DNA of 7,700 bases. Origin: Bacillota bacterium (GTDB lineage: Bacteria > Bacillota > Clostridia > Christensenellales > Aristaeellaceae). The notes beneath the pieces were generated by a model, which ran no database searches, had not been told where the DNA came from, and worked only from the letters and a program-made list of their open reading frames with translations. Within the stretch, counting starts at the first letter, position 1; the number at the start of each line of letters is the position of its first letter. Made by a program: the position numbers and the translations under genes. Shown here piece by piece: positions 6,504-7,700 of this stretch. The stretch lies in assembly GCA_009787135.1 (NCBI GenBank), contig WRGP01000153.1:1-7700 (forward strand). Reading direction: 5' to 3'.

Positions 6504-7379
6504 CTATAAAAAATACGTCCCGTCAATCCGCAGCGCGGCGCCGCCGCCAAAGTAGACGGATCCTTTTTCATAGCGCAGCTTGACGATATTATGTTTTTCC
6601 CGCGATCCGTTCTGCTCTATGTTTATGGGCGAGCCATCCCACATGCCATGCCGCAGCATGTAATACCCAATGGCCGAGTTGCCGGAGCCGGTGGCCGGGT
6701 CTTCCAGATAACCAAACCGCGGCGGGAACACGCGCGTGCGGAGTTTGCTGCCAGCGCCGGCCACTTCCCGGGAGAATACGGCGACAGTATCAAACGCGTT
6801 GGAAATGCTGTATTCTTTCAGGCGCTTTTCGTCCGGACGCATGGCGAGAAGGTCGTCCAGGCCATGAATGGGCACGAGCAGCGTGCGCAGGCCGGCGTCA
6901 ACAATCTCAATGGGATGCTCGGCGCTTATTTTGCGTGCGTCCACGCCAAGGGCGTCCGCGATATCCGAAGGCCGCAATGTATGGGCGATGAAGAGCGGCT
7001 GGGGCGCGGAGATGTAGACGGCGTCCGCGGCGTTGATCCGGTTGAGGACTTTTAGCGTGCCTTTGTTGGTTTGAATGAAAATTTCGGGCACGCCCAGCAG
7101 CCCGGCATCTTTGAGGAGCTGATAGATACAGGCGATGGTGCCGTGCCCGCAGAACGCTACCTCGCACTCGGAGGCGTAGTATCGCAGCCGGTAGGCGTTA
7201 TTGCCCAGCGGGGTGCAAAAGACGACTTCGGACACAAAACCTTTGTGTTCCGCGGCGATTTTTTGCATGTCCTCCGGCGAGAGGCATTGGCCTTTGGCTA
7301 GATACACGCAAGCCGCCGGGTTGCCGCCGGAATTCGCGCCGGTGAAAGCGTCGATTTTTTTGTAGGATAGTTTTATCAT
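6504..7379 (-). CDS. PhzF-family isomerase-like protein
   Basis: The 291-residue protein belongs to the PhzF/diaminopimelate-epimerase-like fold family, named after the phenazine biosynthesis isomerase PhzF. Visible marks are the N-terminal DAFTGANSGGNPAACV (residues 10-25), HKGFVSEVVF with Glu51 at the place of the family's catalytic glutamate, CGHGT (77-81), and EDPATGSGNSAIGYY (226-240), the second conserved loop. Length is normal. Most members outside phenazine clusters have no known substrate, and no phenazine gene is nearby, so only the family is assigned. The ATG at 7379 follows the stop of the HTH gene by 3 bases, and its best Shine-Dalgarno, AAGGAG at 7391-7396, lies 11 bases upstream inside that gene, so the two are probably translated from one message. 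No clear terminator follows. Its GC content is much higher than that of the HTH gene. Confidence 0.9.
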   Translation of the reverse strand: MIKLSYKKIDAFTGANSGGNPAACVYLAKGQCLSPEDMQKIAAEHKGFVSEVVFCTPLGNNAYRLRYYASECEVAFCGHGTIACIYQLLKDAGLLGVPEIFIQTNKGTLKVLNRINAADAVYISAPQPLFIAHTLRPSDIADALGVDARKISAEHPIEIVDAGLRTLLVPIHGLDDLLAMRPDEKRLKEYSISNAFDTVAVFSREVAGAGSKLRTRVFPPRFGYLEDPATGSGNSAIGYYMLRHGMWDGSPINIEQNGSREKHNIVKLRYEKGSVYFGGGAALRIDGTYFL

Positions 7380-7382
7380 TCC

Positions 7383-7604
7383 CTATGCCTCTCCTTTATG
7401 TTTCCTTCTCTCATTGGTCAGCCCCAATATGTAATCGGTCGTAGTATCGTGATGCTTTGCCAATGCGATCAAAATGACTGTTGGAATATCCCTTTGACCA
7501 AGCTCATAATTGGCATAGACTTGCTGTGAACAATTCAAAATTTTCGCCATCTGCGTTTGGGTCAAATCGGCATCTTCCCGTAGATCGCGAATACGATTAT
7601 ACAC
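7383..7604 (-). CDS. Small Cro/CI-type (XRE family) HTH transcriptional regulator
   Basis: From GTG at 7604 this is a 73-residue DNA-binding protein consisting almost only of one HTH_3 domain. MYNRIRDLREDADLTQ opens it; LTQTQMAKIL (14-23) is the scaffold helix, SQQVYANYELG (26-36) spans the recognition helix, and GQRDIPTVILIALAKHHDTTTDYILGLT completes the fold. The GTG start is chosen because GAGGTGA (7610-7616) lies 5 bases before it and because small XRE proteins of this type begin with a YNRIRxLRED-like segment. The frame stays open upstream to GTG 7691 and the window edge, but that GTG has AGGA directly against it and the extra 29 residues look unlike a domain and overlap a likely promoter region. 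The gene precedes the PhzF-like gene by 3 bases. It may bind the dyad at 7659-7673, but its target is not known. Confidence 0.85.
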   Translation of the reverse strand: MYNRIRDLREDADLTQTQMAKILNCSQQVYANYELGQRDIPTVILIALAKHHDTTTDYILGLTNERRKHKGEA

Positions 7605-7609
7605 CTCAA

Positions 7610-7616
7610 TCACCTC
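7610..7616 (-). promoter_or_regulatory. Ribosome binding site fixing the GTG start of the HTH regulator
   Basis: On the minus strand GAGGTGA ends 5 bases before the GTG at 7604, a strong anti-Shine-Dalgarno match that favours the 73-residue product over a longer one. Confidence 0.7.
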
Positions 7617-7649
7617 TTTAAACAGTATGGCGGGGAATGAATTTTTCTG

Positions 7650-7678
7650 TTGACAATAACTGCAAATTGCAGTAAAGT
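7650..7678 (+). promoter_or_regulatory. Candidate divergent promoter pointing out of the window
   Basis: On the plus strand a perfect -35 TTGACA (7650-7655) is followed after exactly 17 bases by TAAAGT (7673-7678), which matches the -10 consensus at 4 of 6 positions. It would drive a gene to the right of the window, opposite to the HTH gene. A 15-bp dyad fills most of the spacer. Confidence 0.45.
7659..7673. repeat. 15-bp perfect dyad, likely operator
   Basis: ACTGCAA (7659-7665) and TTGCAGT (7667-7673) are exact reverse complements around one central base. The site lies 55-69 bases upstream of the HTH start, inside the spacer of the plus-strand promoter candidate. Small XRE repressors typically bind short dyads in divergent promoter regions, so it is a natural candidate operator; binding is inferred. 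Confidence 0.5.
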
Positions 7679-7700
7679 CTTGTTGGGGCACTCCTGCCTG

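Noticed and set aside
7602..7645. Minus-strand promoter for the HTH gene with CATACT as -10 (around 7622-7627)
   Set aside because: CATACT matches only 4 of 6 and the best -35 at an acceptable distance is also 4 of 6. The resulting leader would be too short to hold the ribosome binding site comfortably, so I did not annotate it.
7605..7691. N-terminal extension of the HTH protein from GTG 7691 (102 residues)
   Set aside because: AGGA directly touches that GTG, leaving no proper spacing, while GTG 7604 has an excellent site. The extra residues do not resemble an HTH-associated domain and overlap a dyad and promoter candidate. Extension cannot be fully excluded because the frame is open to the window edge.

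Overview
The window looks like chromosomal sequence from a member of the Bacillota, most likely Clostridia. The signs are strong GGAGG-type ribosome binding sites, an EFR1-type flavodoxin/ferredoxin fusion, an iron-sulfur flavoprotein-like oxidoreductase, a Clostridia-style cytoplasmic GH13 enzyme next to glycogen phosphorylase, and a small Cro/CI-type regulator. The species cannot be told from the sequence. No rRNA, tRNA, CRISPR array, insertion sequence or phage gene is visible.

Layout, left to right. (1) Positions 1-658, plus strand: the 3' part of a gene whose product joins the end of a PHP metal-dependent phosphoesterase domain to a complete GNAT acetyltransferase domain. (2) Positions 659-813: an AT-rich intergenic stretch with a perfect consensus sigma-A promoter (TTGACA-17-TATAAT) and an inverted repeat across its -10 and start region. 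(3) Positions 814-2142, plus strand: a two-gene redox operon, with a flavoprotein carrying a compact CX2CX2CX5C cluster motif followed by a flavodoxin plus 2x[4Fe-4S] ferredoxin fusion. (4) Positions 2155-6398, minus strand: a glycogen/maltodextrin breakdown operon, glgP (glycogen phosphorylase) followed by a GH13 alpha-amylase-family enzyme, overlapping or almost touching. (5) Positions 6504-7604, minus strand: a small HTH regulator followed 3 bases later by a PhzF-family isomerase-like protein. (6) Positions 7605-7700: what looks like a divergent regulatory region, with a 15-bp perfect dyad in the spacer of a plus-strand promoter pointing out of the window.

How the genes work together: phosphorylase shortens glycogen or maltodextrin chains to glucose-1-phosphate, and the GH13 enzyme probably deals with branched or short oligosaccharides that phosphorylase leaves. 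The two redox proteins probably pass electrons through FMN and Fe-S centres, but partner and substrate cannot be read from the sequence. The PhzF-like protein has no visible pathway partner. Base composition shifts sharply: the redox pair and the HTH gene are near 40-50% GC on sampled lines, against 55-70% for glgP, the GH13 gene and the PhzF gene.

Most of the window is ordinary metabolic sequence and I do not see a convincing new system. The items most worth a second look are the PHP-GNAT fusion, the perfect promoter driving the redox pair, and the dyad/divergent promoter at the right edge.
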